A stretch of 64,000 nt of DNA from Mesorhizobium sp. YM1C-6-2 (GCF_003666685.1 NZ_RCIZ01000002.1:702501-766500); one strand, 5' to 3'; shown: positions 44,384 through 53,286, counted from the first letter of the stretch. The notes: generated by a model from the sequence alone, not told the origin. Made by a program: numbers and translations.

Positions 44384-44824
44384 ATGCGCATCCACGTTCT
44401 ATCGCGTGTCGCCACCGCCCTGACGATCGGCACGATGCTGGCAGTGGCTTCACCCGCCTTTGCCGAGATGGTGAAGATGTCGGCCACTATGGACGCTGCC
44501 CAGGAGGTGCCGCCCAATGACAGCGCCGGCAAGGGCACCGCCGACATTTCCTTCGACACCGAATCCAAGCAGCTCGACTGGACGATCGAATATTCCGGCC
44601 TGACCGGAGACGCCACCGGCGCGCATTTCCATGGCCCTGCGGACGCCGGTGCGAATGCCGACGTCGCCGTTCCGATAGAGGATCCGAAGAGCGGGGCGAA
44701 AGGCTCGGCGACGCTGACGGACGCCCAGGCGGCCGACCTGATGGCCGGCAAATACTACGTCAACGTCCACACCGCCGCGCATGCCGGCGGCGAGATACGG
44801 GGCCAGGTGGAAAAGGCGATGTAG
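44384..44824 (+). CDS. Secreted CHRD-domain protein
   Basis: Exported protein of 146 residues starting MRIHVLSRVATALTIGTMLA, with GGGAGG six bases before the ATG; cleavage is expected after AFA. The mature part is a CHRD domain (chordin-like, found widely in bacteria): AAQEVPPNDSAGKGTADISF, YSGLTGDATGAHFHGPAD and the closing GKYYVNVHTAAHAGGEIRGQ. CHRD proteins have no established enzymatic role in bacteria; surface or matrix function is speculated. Monocistronic, with terminators on both sides. Confidence 0.88.
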   Translation: MRIHVLSRVATALTIGTMLAVASPAFAEMVKMSATMDAAQEVPPNDSAGKGTADISFDTESKQLDWTIEYSGLTGDATGAHFHGPADAGANADVAVPIEDPKSGAKGSATLTDAQAADLMAGKYYVNVHTAAHAGGEIRGQVEKAM

Positions 44825-44853
44825 CGCGAGAGCGGCTGGGAGCAGCAAAAAGT

Positions 44854-44873
44854 GGGCGGGCGACCGCCCCTTT
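44854..44873. terminator. Bidirectional terminator between the CHRD gene and bigR
   Basis: GGGCGG / CCGCCC arms with a GCGA loop, flanked by AAAAAGT on one side and CTTTC on the other, so it can serve both the plus-strand CHRD gene and the minus-strand bigR gene. Confidence 0.7.
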
Positions 44874-44924
44874 CATGTCGTGAGACAGAGCGGTTCTCGC
44901 CGCCGCAGGCGGCCGGCTGGAAGA

Positions 44925-45272
44925 TCAGGCTTCGGGCCCGTCGGCGCAGAATATGGCGTAAAGCGCCTCGACCAGCCGGGACGCCTTCTGCGCGGTCAGC
45001 CGATAGAATATCTGCTTGCCCTCGCGGCGGGTTTCCACGATTCCGGCTTCGCGCAGAACGTTGAGCTGTTGCGACAGGTTGGGCTGGCGGATGGCCAGCT
45101 TCTCTTCCAGCGCGCTGACGGAATACTCCGCTTCGGCGAGCGTGCAGACGAGCATCAGCCGGGACGGATGGGCGAGCGTCTTCAGCAGGGCCGCCGCTTC
45201 GGCGGCCCTGACCTCCATCGCCGCCGGTTGCGCCGTCGGCCGGCTCTTGTCCAGTGTCGAAACGGCGGTCAC
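44925..45272 (-). CDS. bigR: BigR/SqrR-type persulfide-sensing ArsR-family repressor
   Basis: Repressor of sulfide/persulfide detoxification. The winged helix includes LAIRQPNLSQQLNVLREAGI. Two Cys sit at the positions used by BigR/SqrR for a disulfide or polysulfide switch: C43 (LMLVCTLAE) and C109 (ALYAIFCADG). 115 residues from a GTG start that overlaps the blh stop (GTGA), so it is translationally coupled; an internal ATG (MEVRAAEAAALL) could give a shorter form. A large operator palindrome lies upstream of blh. Confidence 0.92.
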   Translation of the reverse strand: MTAVSTLDKSRPTAQPAAMEVRAAEAAALLKTLAHPSRLMLVCTLAEAEYSVSALEEKLAIRQPNLSQQLNVLREAGIVETRREGKQIFYRLTAQKASRLVEALYAIFCADGPEA

Positions 45273-46564
45273 CAGGCTGCTCCAGTCAAGGCGTCCAGCG
45301 GGATCTTCAAATAGCGCCGGCTGTTCGCCTCCGGTTCCGGCAGGCGGCCGCCGCGGATGTTGACCTGCAGCGCCGCCAGGATCAGCTTCGGCATCGGCAG
45401 GCTGCGATCCCGGGCCGTGCGGAGTTCCACGAAGGACCGCTCGGACATCCCGGCCAGATGCGGGTTGGTCCGCTTCTGCTCGCCGACTGTGCTTTCCCAG
45501 CGTGCGGCGCGTCCTCCGGGCTGGTAGTCGTGACCGGTAAAGACACGCGTCTCGTCGGGAAGTCTTAGTATTTCAGTGATCGACTGCCACAGCCTGCGGG
45601 CGTCGCCGCCGGGGAAATCCGCGCGGGCAGTTCCGCTGTCGGGCATGAACATCGTGTCATGCACGAAGGCGGCGTCGCCGATCAGGTAGGTGACGGACGC
45701 AAGCGTGTGGCCGGGCGAGAACATGACCTTGCCGCTCACCGAACCGATCTTGAACTCGTCGCCTTCGGCAAACAGCCGATCCCACTGGGAGCCGTCGACG
45801 GGCAGTTCGGGCCAGTTGTAGATATCCTTCCAGAGGCGTTGCACGTCCGTGACGCGCTCGCCGATCGCCGTCGGCGCCCCTGTCTTCTGCTTGAGATACT
45901 GGGCGGCCGAGAAGTGGTCGGCATGGGGATGCGTGTCCAAGATCCATTCGACGGTCAATTCCTTGGCGGCGATGTAGTTCAGGATCGCATCGGCGCTCCT
46001 GGTCGCGGTCGAACCGGACTTTTCGTCGAAATCAAGCACGGGATCGATGATTGCGCATTTTCGGGTCCGCGGGTCGGAGACCACATACTGGACGCTGCCG
46101 GTGCGGGGCTCGTGGAAGCCTTTGACGTCGACCGGCCGCGCGGCGTTTCGCTGCAGCCACGAAGCGGCGCCGGACAGGTCGAAGCTGTGCCGTTTCCCGA
46201 AAGCGACGACGTCGTCGGCAGCCATGCGACCGTCGAGAACCTCGCCGAGCACATATAGCGCCATGGCGCGAGTGCCGCTCTTGCAGTGCGCGAACACCGG
46301 CCCGCCCGCATCGCCGAGCGCCACCTGGAAGGCGCGGATGTCGGCTTCGGTGATGGTGGCCATCGTGACCGGGATGAACGCGAACGACATACCGGCCTCG
46401 TCGGCTGCGGCGCGCTCGGCCTGACTGCCGGGCTGCGTCGTCTCCTCGCCATCCGGACGCAGGTCGATCAGGCGGCGGAAGCCCGCATCGCCCAGGGCGG
46501 CTATATCCTGCCCGTCCGGCTGGCCTCCGATGGACAGCATGTCATTGATCTGGACGACGGTCAT
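45269..46564 (-). CDS. blh: Bifunctional sulfurtransferase/persulfide dioxygenase Blh
   Basis: Sulfide detoxification enzyme combining an N-terminal phosphatase-fold sulfurtransferase domain (DUF442; HCKSGTRA, C94 and R99) with a C-terminal ETHE1-like metallo-beta-lactamase domain (THPHADHFSA, ligands H212, H214, D216, H217). Start MTVVQINDML, with AAGGAG six bases upstream; the longer frame would read through the operator. 431 residues. First gene of the blh-bigR operon. It should oxidise glutathione persulfide to sulfite; the linked first domain supplies or accepts sulfur. Confidence 0.92.
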   Translation of the reverse strand: MTVVQINDMLSIGGQPDGQDIAALGDAGFRRLIDLRPDGEETTQPGSQAERAAADEAGMSFAFIPVTMATITEADIRAFQVALGDAGGPVFAHCKSGTRAMALYVLGEVLDGRMAADDVVAFGKRHSFDLSGAASWLQRNAARPVDVKGFHEPRTGSVQYVVSDPRTRKCAIIDPVLDFDEKSGSTATRSADAILNYIAAKELTVEWILDTHPHADHFSAAQYLKQKTGAPTAIGERVTDVQRLWKDIYNWPELPVDGSQWDRLFAEGDEFKIGSVSGKVMFSPGHTLASVTYLIGDAAFVHDTMFMPDSGTARADFPGGDARRLWQSITEILRLPDETRVFTGHDYQPGGRAARWESTVGEQKRTNPHLAGMSERSFVELRTARDRSLPMPKLILAALQVNIRGGRLPEPEANSRRYLKIPLDALTGAAW

Positions 46565-46576
46565 CGATTGCTCCTT

Positions 46577-46609
46577 GTCATTATACATTTTCATATAATG
46601 TATAATGAC
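46577..46609. promoter_or_regulatory. BigR operator palindrome
   Basis: Perfect 13-bp inverted repeat: left arm GTCATTATACATT (46577-46589), seven-base spacer, right arm AATGTATAATGAC (46597-46609). It ends 12 bases before the blh start codon on the minus strand and would overlap a -10-like TATGAA with TTGCAA about 18 bases further up. AT-rich dyads of this type are the known BigR binding sites, so binding would block transcription of blh-bigR. Confidence 0.85.
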
Positions 46610-46652
46610 GGTTTTGCAATCGGTCACGCCGTCTTTGCGGCGGCGCTAACCG

Positions 46653-48317
46653 TCAGCGGCTCTCCCGGATCTCCGTCAGCGTGCGTGTCGGGGTGATCGC
46701 CTCAGGGTCGAGCTTGACCTCGATGATCGACGGCTTGCCGCTTTTCCGCGCACGCTCGAATGCCGGCACGAACTCCTCGGTGGTCTCCACCGTCTCGCCA
46801 TGCCCACCGAAAGCGCGGGCATAGGCGGCGAAGTCGGGGTTCTTCAGGTCGGTGCCCGAGACGCGGCCCGGATAGTCACGCTCCTGATGCATGCGGATCG
46901 TGCCGTAGATGCCGTTGTTCAGGATCACCACGATGATCGGCAGATCGTACTGGACCGCGGTCGCGAACTCCTGTCCGTGCATCAGGAAATCGCCGTCGCC
47001 GGCCCAGACGATCACCTCGCGTCCGGGGAAGAGGCGCTTGGCGGCGACGCCCGCCGGCAGGCCGTAGCCCATGGAGCCGGAAGTCGGCGCGCCCTGCGTG
47101 GCGAAGTTGCGGAAGCGGTGGAAGCGATGCATCCAGGTGGCGAAGTTGCCGGCGCCGTTGCAGATGATCGCGTCTTCCGGCAGCACGTCTTCGAGATGCT
47201 CCATGATCGGGCCCATACGCACCGCGCCGGGACCCGATGCGGGAGGTGTCGACCACTGGAGATAGGCGCCGTGCAGCGTCGCGGTGCGATCGGCCCAGGC
47301 CGGCGGCGCTTCCGGCCCGCGCCCGGCAAATGCCTTGGCGAAGGCATGCGGCGAGGCGTTGATGGCGAGCGCCGGGCGATAGACGCGGCCGAGTTCGCCG
47401 GCGTCGGGGTGGACATGCACCAGCGTCTGGTCGGGGTAGGGGCTCTTCAGCAGCGTGTAGTCCGAGGAGGGCATCTCGCCCATGCGTCCGCCGACCAATA
47501 GCACGAGGTCGGCTTCCTTGATTGCTGCCGCGAGCTTCGGGTTCGGTCCGATTCCCACGTCGCCGGCATAGCAGGGATGCAGATGGTCGAAGAGCATCTG
47601 GCGGCGGAACGAACAGCCGACCGGCAGCGCCCAGCTTTCGGCCGAGCGCTGGAACAGGCCGACCGCTTCCTCGCTCCAACGCGTGCCGCCGAGGATGACG
47701 AAGGGCCGCTCGGCCTTCTCCAGCAGTTCTTCCAACTGCTGCATCTCATGCTCGCCGGGCGAGGTCTCGACCGGCGTATGGGGCAGGGCGCGCGGAGTGT
47801 CGGCCTCGCTGGTCAGCATGTCCTCGGGCAGCGACACCACGACAGGGCCGGGGCGGCCGGACGTCGCCACCGCGAAGGCGCGCGTCAGAAGCTCCGGAAT
47901 GCGGGCCGCGTCGTCGATCTCCACCACCCATTTGGCGATGTCGCCGTAGAAGCGCTTGTAATCGACCTCCTGGAAGGCCTCGCGCTCCTTGGCGTGGCCG
48001 GCAATCTGGCCGATGAACAGGATCATCGGGTTGGAATCCTGCCGGGCGATGTGGACGCCCGCCGAAGCGTTGGTGGCGCCCGGTCCCCGGGTGACGAAGC
48101 AGATGCCCGGCTTTCCGGTCAGCCTGCCTTCGCAGTCCGCCATCATCGCGGCGCCGCCTTCTTGCCGGCAGACGATCGTCTCGATGGAGGAATCGTGCAG
48201 CGCATCGAGCACGGCGAGATAGGATTCGCCCGGCACGCAGAAGATCCGATCGACGCCGTTGGCTTCGAGCGCTTCGACGATCAGTTGTCCGCCCGTCTTC
48301 ATGCTGCGCGCCTTCAT
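46653..48317 (-). CDS. Thiamine-diphosphate-dependent enzyme (acetolactate synthase-like)
   Basis: TPP enzyme of 554 residues. Catalytic Glu E53 in RQEGGAAMMA; the central domain starts near ERPFVILGGTRW; the TPP/Mg motif GDGDFLMHGQEFATA ends in NN (VVILNNGIYG). Start MKARSMKTGG overlaps the CoA-transferase stop by four bases and has GGAG five bases upstream. It resembles the biosynthetic AHAS family but lacks a small-subunit gene. Together with the CaiB partner it may act on an acyl-CoA in a way parallel to oxalyl-CoA decarboxylase plus formyl-CoA transferase; that is inference. Confidence 0.82.
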   Translation of the reverse strand: MKARSMKTGGQLIVEALEANGVDRIFCVPGESYLAVLDALHDSSIETIVCRQEGGAAMMADCEGRLTGKPGICFVTRGPGATNASAGVHIARQDSNPMILFIGQIAGHAKEREAFQEVDYKRFYGDIAKWVVEIDDAARIPELLTRAFAVATSGRPGPVVVSLPEDMLTSEADTPRALPHTPVETSPGEHEMQQLEELLEKAERPFVILGGTRWSEEAVGLFQRSAESWALPVGCSFRRQMLFDHLHPCYAGDVGIGPNPKLAAAIKEADLVLLVGGRMGEMPSSDYTLLKSPYPDQTLVHVHPDAGELGRVYRPALAINASPHAFAKAFAGRGPEAPPAWADRTATLHGAYLQWSTPPASGPGAVRMGPIMEHLEDVLPEDAIICNGAGNFATWMHRFHRFRNFATQGAPTSGSMGYGLPAGVAAKRLFPGREVIVWAGDGDFLMHGQEFATAVQYDLPIIVVILNNGIYGTIRMHQERDYPGRVSGTDLKNPDFAAYARAFGGHGETVETTEEFVPAFERARKSGKPSIIEVKLDPEAITPTRTLTEIRESR

Positions 48318-49483
48318 TTCTTCTCCAGTTCGGCGAGTATCTCTGCCGTATGCTCGCCCAGCCTAGGTGAGGGGCGGCCATAGGCGAGCGGTGTTTCGGA
48401 AAGCCGCATCGGCGAGCGCACCGAGGGCAGTTTGTTGCCTTGGCCGTCGTCGATGTCCATGCGCATGCCGCGCGCCTTCACCTGCGGATCGGAGAACATC
48501 TCGCCGATGGTGTTGATCGGACTTGCCGGCACGCCGGCAGCGTCGAGTTTCGCCAGCAGGGGCACCCGCTCGAAGCGCGTCAGCGCCTCGACCATCTTTT
48601 CGCGCAGGCGCTCGCGGTTGGCGACGCGCGCAGCATTGGTGGCGAAATCGGGATCCTGCGGCAGTCCGTCCAGGCCGACCGTCTTGCAGAACTTCTGGAA
48701 CTGCCCGTCATTGCCGACCGCCAGGATGAAATGCCCGTCGGCCGCAGGCAACACTTCGTAGGGCGCGATGTTGGGATGCGCGTTGCCCATCTGCACCGGC
48801 GACTTGCCGGACACCAGGAAGTTGAGGTTCTGGTTGGCGAGCACCGAGATCTGCGCGTCGAACAACGCCATGTCGATGTGCTGGCCCTGGCCGGTCGCCT
48901 CGGCATGGCGAAGCGCCGCCTGGATGGCGATCACCGAATAAAGCCCGGTGAAGAGGTCGGTGACGGCCACGCCTACCTTCTGCGGCTCGCCGCCGGCCGG
49001 CCCGGTGATCGACATCAGGCCGGACATGCCCTGCACGATGAAGTCATAGCCGGCGCGCGGCGCGTACGGCCCGTCCTGGCCGAACCCGGTGATCGAGCAG
49101 TAGACGAGCTTCGGGTTGATCTTCTTCAAGCTCTCGTAGTCGAGACCGTATTTCTTCAGGCCGCCGAGCTTGAAGTTCTCGATCAGCACATCGGCCGTGG
49201 CTACGAGTTGCCGGACGGTCTCGGCGCCCTCGCTCGTCGAGAAGTCGATGGCGATCGAGCGCTTGCCCCGGTTGCAGGAATGATAATAGGCCGCCGACAG
49301 GTTCTCGCCGTCATGCGCGGTGACGAAGGGTGGCCCCCATTTGCGGGTATCGTCGCCGCCGTCGGGGTTCTCGACCTTGATCACGTCCGCGCCGAGGTCC
49401 GCCAGCATCTGCCCGGCCCAGGGGCCGGCAAGGATACGGGCAAGCTCGATGACGCGAATATTGTGGAGGGGAGGCTGGGGCAT
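48314..49483 (-). CDS. CaiB/BaiF class III CoA-transferase
   Basis: Family III CoA-transferase moving CoA between carboxylic acids through an aspartyl-CoA thioester. 389 residues with LARILAGPWAGQMLADLGAD, NRGKRSIAIDF and the catalytic Asp D147 in GYDFIVQGMSGLMSITG. The end, GRPSPRLGEHTAEILAELE, is typical. Its stop overlaps the start of the TPP enzyme (ATGA), indicating a coupled pair. Substrates cannot be read from the sequence. Confidence 0.9.
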   Translation of the reverse strand: MPQPPLHNIRVIELARILAGPWAGQMLADLGADVIKVENPDGGDDTRKWGPPFVTAHDGENLSAAYYHSCNRGKRSIAIDFSTSEGAETVRQLVATADVLIENFKLGGLKKYGLDYESLKKINPKLVYCSITGFGQDGPYAPRAGYDFIVQGMSGLMSITGPAGGEPQKVGVAVTDLFTGLYSVIAIQAALRHAEATGQGQHIDMALFDAQISVLANQNLNFLVSGKSPVQMGNAHPNIAPYEVLPAADGHFILAVGNDGQFQKFCKTVGLDGLPQDPDFATNAARVANRERLREKMVEALTRFERVPLLAKLDAAGVPASPINTIGEMFSDPQVKARGMRMDIDDGQGNKLPSVRSPMRLSETPLAYGRPSPRLGEHTAEILAELEKK

Positions 49484-49548
49484 CGGTACCTGTCTCTATT
49501 CGAGCGTCCCGTCTAGCAACGGGCGCGGCCGATGTCATGTGCCACGGA

Positions 49549-49956
49549 TTAGCGCAGGTTTGTTTTGCGTGGGCGTCCGCCTTTCGCGCCGTTGGCGCGC
49601 GCCGCCGCCGCCTTCGCCGGCGAGGTCGCTCGCCCAGCGTGGCGCGCCATGTATGAACGCGTGCCGAAAATGCCTGCGAGCAGGCCAGGGACGGTGAAAT
49701 CGACGTCGAGCGTTTCCCAATGAAGGCCGTAACCCGCGCCCATCACCTCGACTTCAGCCAGTTCGTCGTCGGTCGCTTGCTCCAGACCTTGTGCGAGATG
49801 AGGCGGGAAGGCGAAGGTGCAGCCATTCGTGAGTTCGATCAGGATCCGGTGAAGCCGGCGGTCATAGTGTGCTTTCGCGGCGCGTGGTTCGCTTGATGCA
49901 GCCGCGCGACCGCGCGCAAGTGCTTCGTCAATTTCCTTGTCCGTCAATTCAGCCAT
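49549..49956 (-). CDS. DUF2442 protein (putative antitoxin/partner) with AT-hook-like tail
   Basis: 135 residues starting MAELTDKEIDEALARGRAAA; the start lies within the last codons of the upstream DUF4160 gene (8-base overlap). DUF2442 core: RLHRILIELTNGCTFAFPPH and GYGLHWETLDVDFTVPGLLA. The C terminus AAAARANGAKGGRPRKTNLR is basic with a GRP core, like an AT hook, so DNA binding is plausible. DUF4160/DUF2442 pairs have been proposed as toxin-antitoxin modules; function here is inferred. Confidence 0.78.
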   Translation of the reverse strand: MAELTDKEIDEALARGRAAASSEPRAAKAHYDRRLHRILIELTNGCTFAFPPHLAQGLEQATDDELAEVEVMGAGYGLHWETLDVDFTVPGLLAGIFGTRSYMARHAGRATSPAKAAAARANGAKGGRPRKTNLR

Positions 49957-50188
49957 GTACTTCGTTCCATCTGGCGAGCAGCGCCTCATGATTCCGTTCG
50001 ACTAGGCGCATGCTTTTGCGGATGTCGGCATGCTTCATTCCCACGGCCCAGATCAACTCGGGCCGGTTGTTGGGACCGGAGAGATTTATCTTGGCTTCCC
50101 CGTCGCCGAACACATGTACATGCGCCGGTTGATGATCATCCGAGAAGATCACGATCCGGAAACCATCGGCACGCAAGACCGTGATCAT
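49949..50188 (-). CDS. DUF4160 protein (putative toxin partner)
   Basis: 79 residues from MITVLRADGFRIVIFSDDHQ; an upstream in-frame ATG at 50233 would add 15 residues, but the family normally begins at the TVLR segment. Conserved PAHVHVFGDGEAKINLSG and MKHADIRKSMRLVERN, then LLARWNEVHG. Eight bases separate the chosen start from the hydrolase stop; an 18-base palindrome lies in this junction. Paired with DUF2442. Confidence 0.75.
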   Translation of the reverse strand: MITVLRADGFRIVIFSDDHQPAHVHVFGDGEAKINLSGPNNRPELIWAVGMKHADIRKSMRLVERNHEALLARWNEVHG

Positions 50189-50193
50189 CAAAT

Positions 50194-50211
50194 AACCTAT
50201 CGTGATAGGTT
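50194..50211. promoter_or_regulatory. Palindrome directly upstream of the DUF4160 start
   Basis: AACCTATC-GT-GATAGGTT, 8-bp arms, five bases from the DUF4160 ATG, overlapping the end of the alpha/beta hydrolase gene. Placement fits an autoregulatory operator of the DUF4160/DUF2442 pair; on the plus strand it is followed by TTTTC and could also form a small hairpin. Confidence 0.5.
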
Positions 50212-51138
50212 TTTCAAGATTCCACTCAGCCATTCGGCGAAATCAACCATGATCGCGTCCCGATTGAGCTCGTTCAGGCTTTCGTGGCGGGTGTCGGCGT
50301 AAATCGTTGAAACCAGATTCAAAAATTCCATCCGGCGCAGGCGTTCCGCGAGACGTTCGACCGCTCTGCCGCCATCGGTCGCGGGGTCCTTCGCGCCGCC
50401 GACGAGATGGATCGGCAGGCCGCGCGGCAGCGCCCTGAAGTTGCGGTCGTCGTCGCCGAAAAAGACGAATCCGAACAGGTCCTGCCACATGGAAACCGAC
50501 GCGTCCCAGCCGCAGAGCGGATCGTCGATGTATTTCTTCACTTCCTCCGCGTCCCTCGACAGCCAGTCGAAAGGCGTGGCGTGGCCGGGCACTTGCCTGC
50601 CCCAGGCCTGGAAGGTGAGGCGCGGCAGCAGCCGTGAAGGCACGTCTGATCCCAGCCGGAATTTTTCCCAGGCGAGGATCGCCCGGGCGGCCAGGCCGGC
50701 GAGGCCCGCCGAGAAATTGGCGTTCCAGATCGCCGCGGCATGAATGCCTTCCGGGTGGCGCAGCAGGTAGTTCAGCGCGATCAGGCCGCCCATCGAATGG
50801 CCGAAGAGGATCACCGGCAGGCCGGGGTACTCGGCATTGATCAGGTCGTGGATCGCGGTTACGTCGGCGATCACCTTGTCCTGCCCGCCAGGCGTGCCGA
50901 ACCGCCCCGGCGGCGCGTCCGGGGCAGTGGTGAAGCCGTGGCCGCGATGGTCGTGGGCGTAGCTGTGGAAGCCGCGTCCGGCGAGGAAATCCGCGAAGCG
51001 GCCGTAGCGCACAGCGTGTTCGGCAAGGCCGTGATTGATGTGCACGACGGCTCGGGCCTCGCCGTCCGCTCGCCGCGTATAGAGATTGAGCGTCGCACCG
51101 GTCGGCGAGGCGACCTGCCTTTGCGCATCGAATGGCAT
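50197..51138 (-). CDS. Alpha/beta hydrolase, lysophospholipase/monoglyceride lipase-like
   Basis: Serine hydrolase of 313 residues. The nucleophile elbow is GHSMGG (S115), the acid is likely the Asp of GGAKDPATD, and the His is in DTRHESLNE. The N-terminal HINHGLAEHAVRYGRFADFL and HDHRGHGFT are typical of PldB/monoglyceride-lipase relatives. No signal peptide, so cytoplasmic. The final codons coincide with the palindrome in front of the DUF4160 gene. Ten bases downstream of the LapA-like gene; possibly one transcript. Confidence 0.88.
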   Translation of the reverse strand: MPFDAQRQVASPTGATLNLYTRRADGEARAVVHINHGLAEHAVRYGRFADFLAGRGFHSYAHDHRGHGFTTAPDAPPGRFGTPGGQDKVIADVTAIHDLINAEYPGLPVILFGHSMGGLIALNYLLRHPEGIHAAAIWNANFSAGLAGLAARAILAWEKFRLGSDVPSRLLPRLTFQAWGRQVPGHATPFDWLSRDAEEVKKYIDDPLCGWDASVSMWQDLFGFVFFGDDDRNFRALPRGLPIHLVGGAKDPATDGGRAVERLAERLRRMEFLNLVSTIYADTRHESLNELNRDAIMVDFAEWLSGILKNLSR

Positions 51139-51148
51139 TCGCCGTCGG

Positions 51149-51382
51149 CTATTTCTGGACCGCGGCCGGAGGTTTCGATCCCTGCCATGCCCAGCGGATC
51201 AGTGACCATGCGCTGCCGCCGGTCGCCATGCCGAGCAGGTAGACGATGATGAAAAGAATGGCGAGCGGCATCGTGAAGCTGAAGCCGAGGAAGCCGACCG
51301 TGACGCTCTGCAGGTTCTGCACCGCGAAGATCAGGAATGCGATCGCCAGCACGGCAACCACTGTCATGTGAAACCAGCGCAT
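51149..51382 (-). CDS. Small membrane protein, LapA/DUF1049-like
   Basis: 77 residues with two membrane segments ([20 protein letters not shown] and [20 protein letters not shown]) and FAVQN-x-QSVTVxFLGFSF, the signature of LapA-domain proteins. A short basic cytoplasmic tail follows. In enterobacteria LapA works with LapB in LPS assembly control; here no LapB gene is adjacent, so only the domain is certain. Confidence 0.8.
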   Translation of the reverse strand: MRWFHMTVVAVLAIAFLIFAVQNLQSVTVGFLGFSFTMPLAILFIIVYLLGMATGGSAWSLIRWAWQGSKPPAAVQK

Positions 51383-51586
51383 CTCGGCCTCCCTTTGCGT
51401 CGCCGGCAGGATGCTCCGGCGCGGCTGAGAAGTACAGTGGGAGGCCTTGGACTTCGCTGGCTGCGGCCAGCCGCCTGTCAGGAGGACCGGCCCGCTGGCT
51501 TGCGAGGCATGCGGGATGACCTATATAGCCGTAATTCCTTTCAGGCGCCGGATTTGGGCGCGATCCCGACAGTTTCAGCCATTCCC

Positions 51587-52513
51587 ATGCAGCCCGCGAT
51601 TTCGATCTCGAACCTGTCCAAGACCTATGCCACCGGCTTCGAGGCGCTGAAGGGCGTCGACCTCGAGATCAGGCATGGCGAGATTTTTGCCCTGCTCGGC
51701 CCGAACGGCGCCGGCAAGACCACGCTGATCAACATCGTCTGCGGCATCGTGAAGCCCGGCGAGGGCACGGTTCTGGCTGATGGTCACGACATCGTCTCCG
51801 ACTACCGCGCAGCGCGCTCGCTGATCGGGCTGGTGCCGCAGGAACTCACCACCGACGCTTTCGAGACGGTATGGGCGACCGTCAGCTTCAGTCGCGGCCT
51901 GTTCGGCAAGACGAAGAATCCGGCGCATATCGAGAAGGTGCTGAAGGACCTGTCCCTCTGGGACAAGAAGGACTCGAAGATCATGACGCTGTCCGGCGGC
52001 ATGAAACGCCGCGTCATGATCGCCAAGGCGCTTTCCCACGAGCCCAGTATCCTGTTCCTCGACGAGCCGTCGGCCGGCGTCGATGTCGAGCTCCGCCGCG
52101 ACATGTGGGAAGTCGTGCGGCGTCTCAGGGACTCCGGCGTCACCATCATCCTCACCACCCACTACATCGAGGAAGCCGAGGAGATGGCCGACCGCGTCGG
52201 CGTCATCAACAAGGGCAAGCTCGTGCTGGTCGAGGAAAAGACGGCGCTGATGAAGAAGCTCGGCAAGAAGGAACTGACCCTGCACTTGCAGCAGCCGCTC
52301 GATCGCGTGCCGGAGAGCCTCGCCGGATTCTCGCTGCAGCTTTCCGAGGACGGCAACGAGCTTGTCTATGTCTACGACACGCAGGGCGAGCGCACCGGCA
52401 TCACTGGGCTCTTCAAGGCGCTCGAGGGCGAGAACATACGCTTCCGCGACCTCGCCACTACGCAAAGCTCGCTCGAGGAAATCTTCGTCAACCTGGTGGG
52501 CCGCAGACAATGA
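51587..52513 (+). CDS. ABC-2 type exporter ATP-binding protein
   Basis: ATPase of a drug/polysaccharide-type exporter. 308 residues from [20 protein letters not shown]. Walker A is GPNGAGKTT, the signature [20 protein letters not shown], Walker [13 protein letters not shown], and the switch His is in [12 protein letters not shown]. The C-terminal extension of about 80 residues is usual for ABC-2 systems. Overlaps the permease start by four bases (ATGA). Substrate unknown. Confidence 0.92.
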   Translation: MQPAISISNLSKTYATGFEALKGVDLEIRHGEIFALLGPNGAGKTTLINIVCGIVKPGEGTVLADGHDIVSDYRAARSLIGLVPQELTTDAFETVWATVSFSRGLFGKTKNPAHIEKVLKDLSLWDKKDSKIMTLSGGMKRRVMIAKALSHEPSILFLDEPSAGVDVELRRDMWEVVRRLRDSGVTIILTTHYIEEAEEMADRVGVINKGKLVLVEEKTALMKKLGKKELTLHLQQPLDRVPESLAGFSLQLSEDGNELVYVYDTQGERTGITGLFKALEGENIRFRDLATTQSSLEEIFVNLVGRRQ

Positions 52514-53271
52514 ATTTCCATGCGGTGAAGGCGATCTACAGATTCGAGATGGCGCGCACGGGGCGCACGCTGTTGCAGAGCGTCGTCTCGCCGGTCGTCT
52601 CGACCTCGCTCTATTTCGTCGTGTTCGGCGCCGCGATCGGCTCGCGCATTACCGAGGTCGGCGGCGTCAGCTACGGCGCCTTCATCGTGCCGGGTCTCAT
52701 CATGCTGTCGCTGCTCACGCAAAGCATCTCCAACGCGTCCTTCGGCATCTATTTCCCGAAATTCGTTGGCACCATCTACGAGGTGCTGTCGGCGCCGGTT
52801 TCCTTCATCGAGATCGTCATGGCCTATGTCGGTGCGGCCGCGACGAAATCGATCATGATCGGACTGATCATCCTGGCGACCGCCCATCTGTTCGTGCCCA
52901 TCGAGATCCAGCACCCGTTCTTCATGCTGCTGTTCCTGGTGCTGACGGCGGTCACCTTCGCGCTGTTCGGCTTCATCATCGGCATATGGGCGGACAATTT
53001 CGAAAAACTGCAGCTCATCCCGCTCTTGATCGTCACGCCGCTGACATTCCTCGGCGGCAGCTTCTACTCGATCGACATGCTGCCGCCGGTCTGGCAGACG
53101 ATCAGCCTGTTCAACCCGGTGCTCTATCTCGTCTCCGGCTTCCGCTGGAGCTTCTTCGGCCAGGCCGACGTCAGCGTGACGGTCAGCCTCGGCATGACGC
53201 TCGTCTTCCTCGCCGCCTGCCTGATCTTCATCTGGTGGATTTTCCGGACCGGCTGGCGCATCAAGACCTGA
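52510..53271 (+). CDS. ABC-2 type exporter permease
   Basis: 253-residue inner-membrane permease with six hydrophobic segments. It begins [20 protein letters not shown] and contains [40 protein letters not shown] and the ABC-2 signature region [17 protein letters not shown]. Forms a two-gene operon with the preceding ATPase. Converges on the EamA gene 15 bases downstream; no strong terminator is visible between them. Confidence 0.92.
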   Translation: MNFHAVKAIYRFEMARTGRTLLQSVVSPVVSTSLYFVVFGAAIGSRITEVGGVSYGAFIVPGLIMLSLLTQSISNASFGIYFPKFVGTIYEVLSAPVSFIEIVMAYVGAAATKSIMIGLIILATAHLFVPIEIQHPFFMLLFLVLTAVTFALFGFIIGIWADNFEKLQLIPLLIVTPLTFLGGSFYSIDMLPPVWQTISLFNPVLYLVSGFRWSFFGQADVSVTVSLGMTLVFLAACLIFIWWIFRTGWRIKT

Positions 53272-53286
53272 CCGCTCCGAGCTGTC

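Noticed and set aside
44925-45272. Arsenic or metal sensor role for the ArsR-family protein
   Set aside because: It lacks the ELCVCDL-type metal site; C43 and C109 match the persulfide-sensing BigR pattern and the operon encodes a persulfide dioxygenase.
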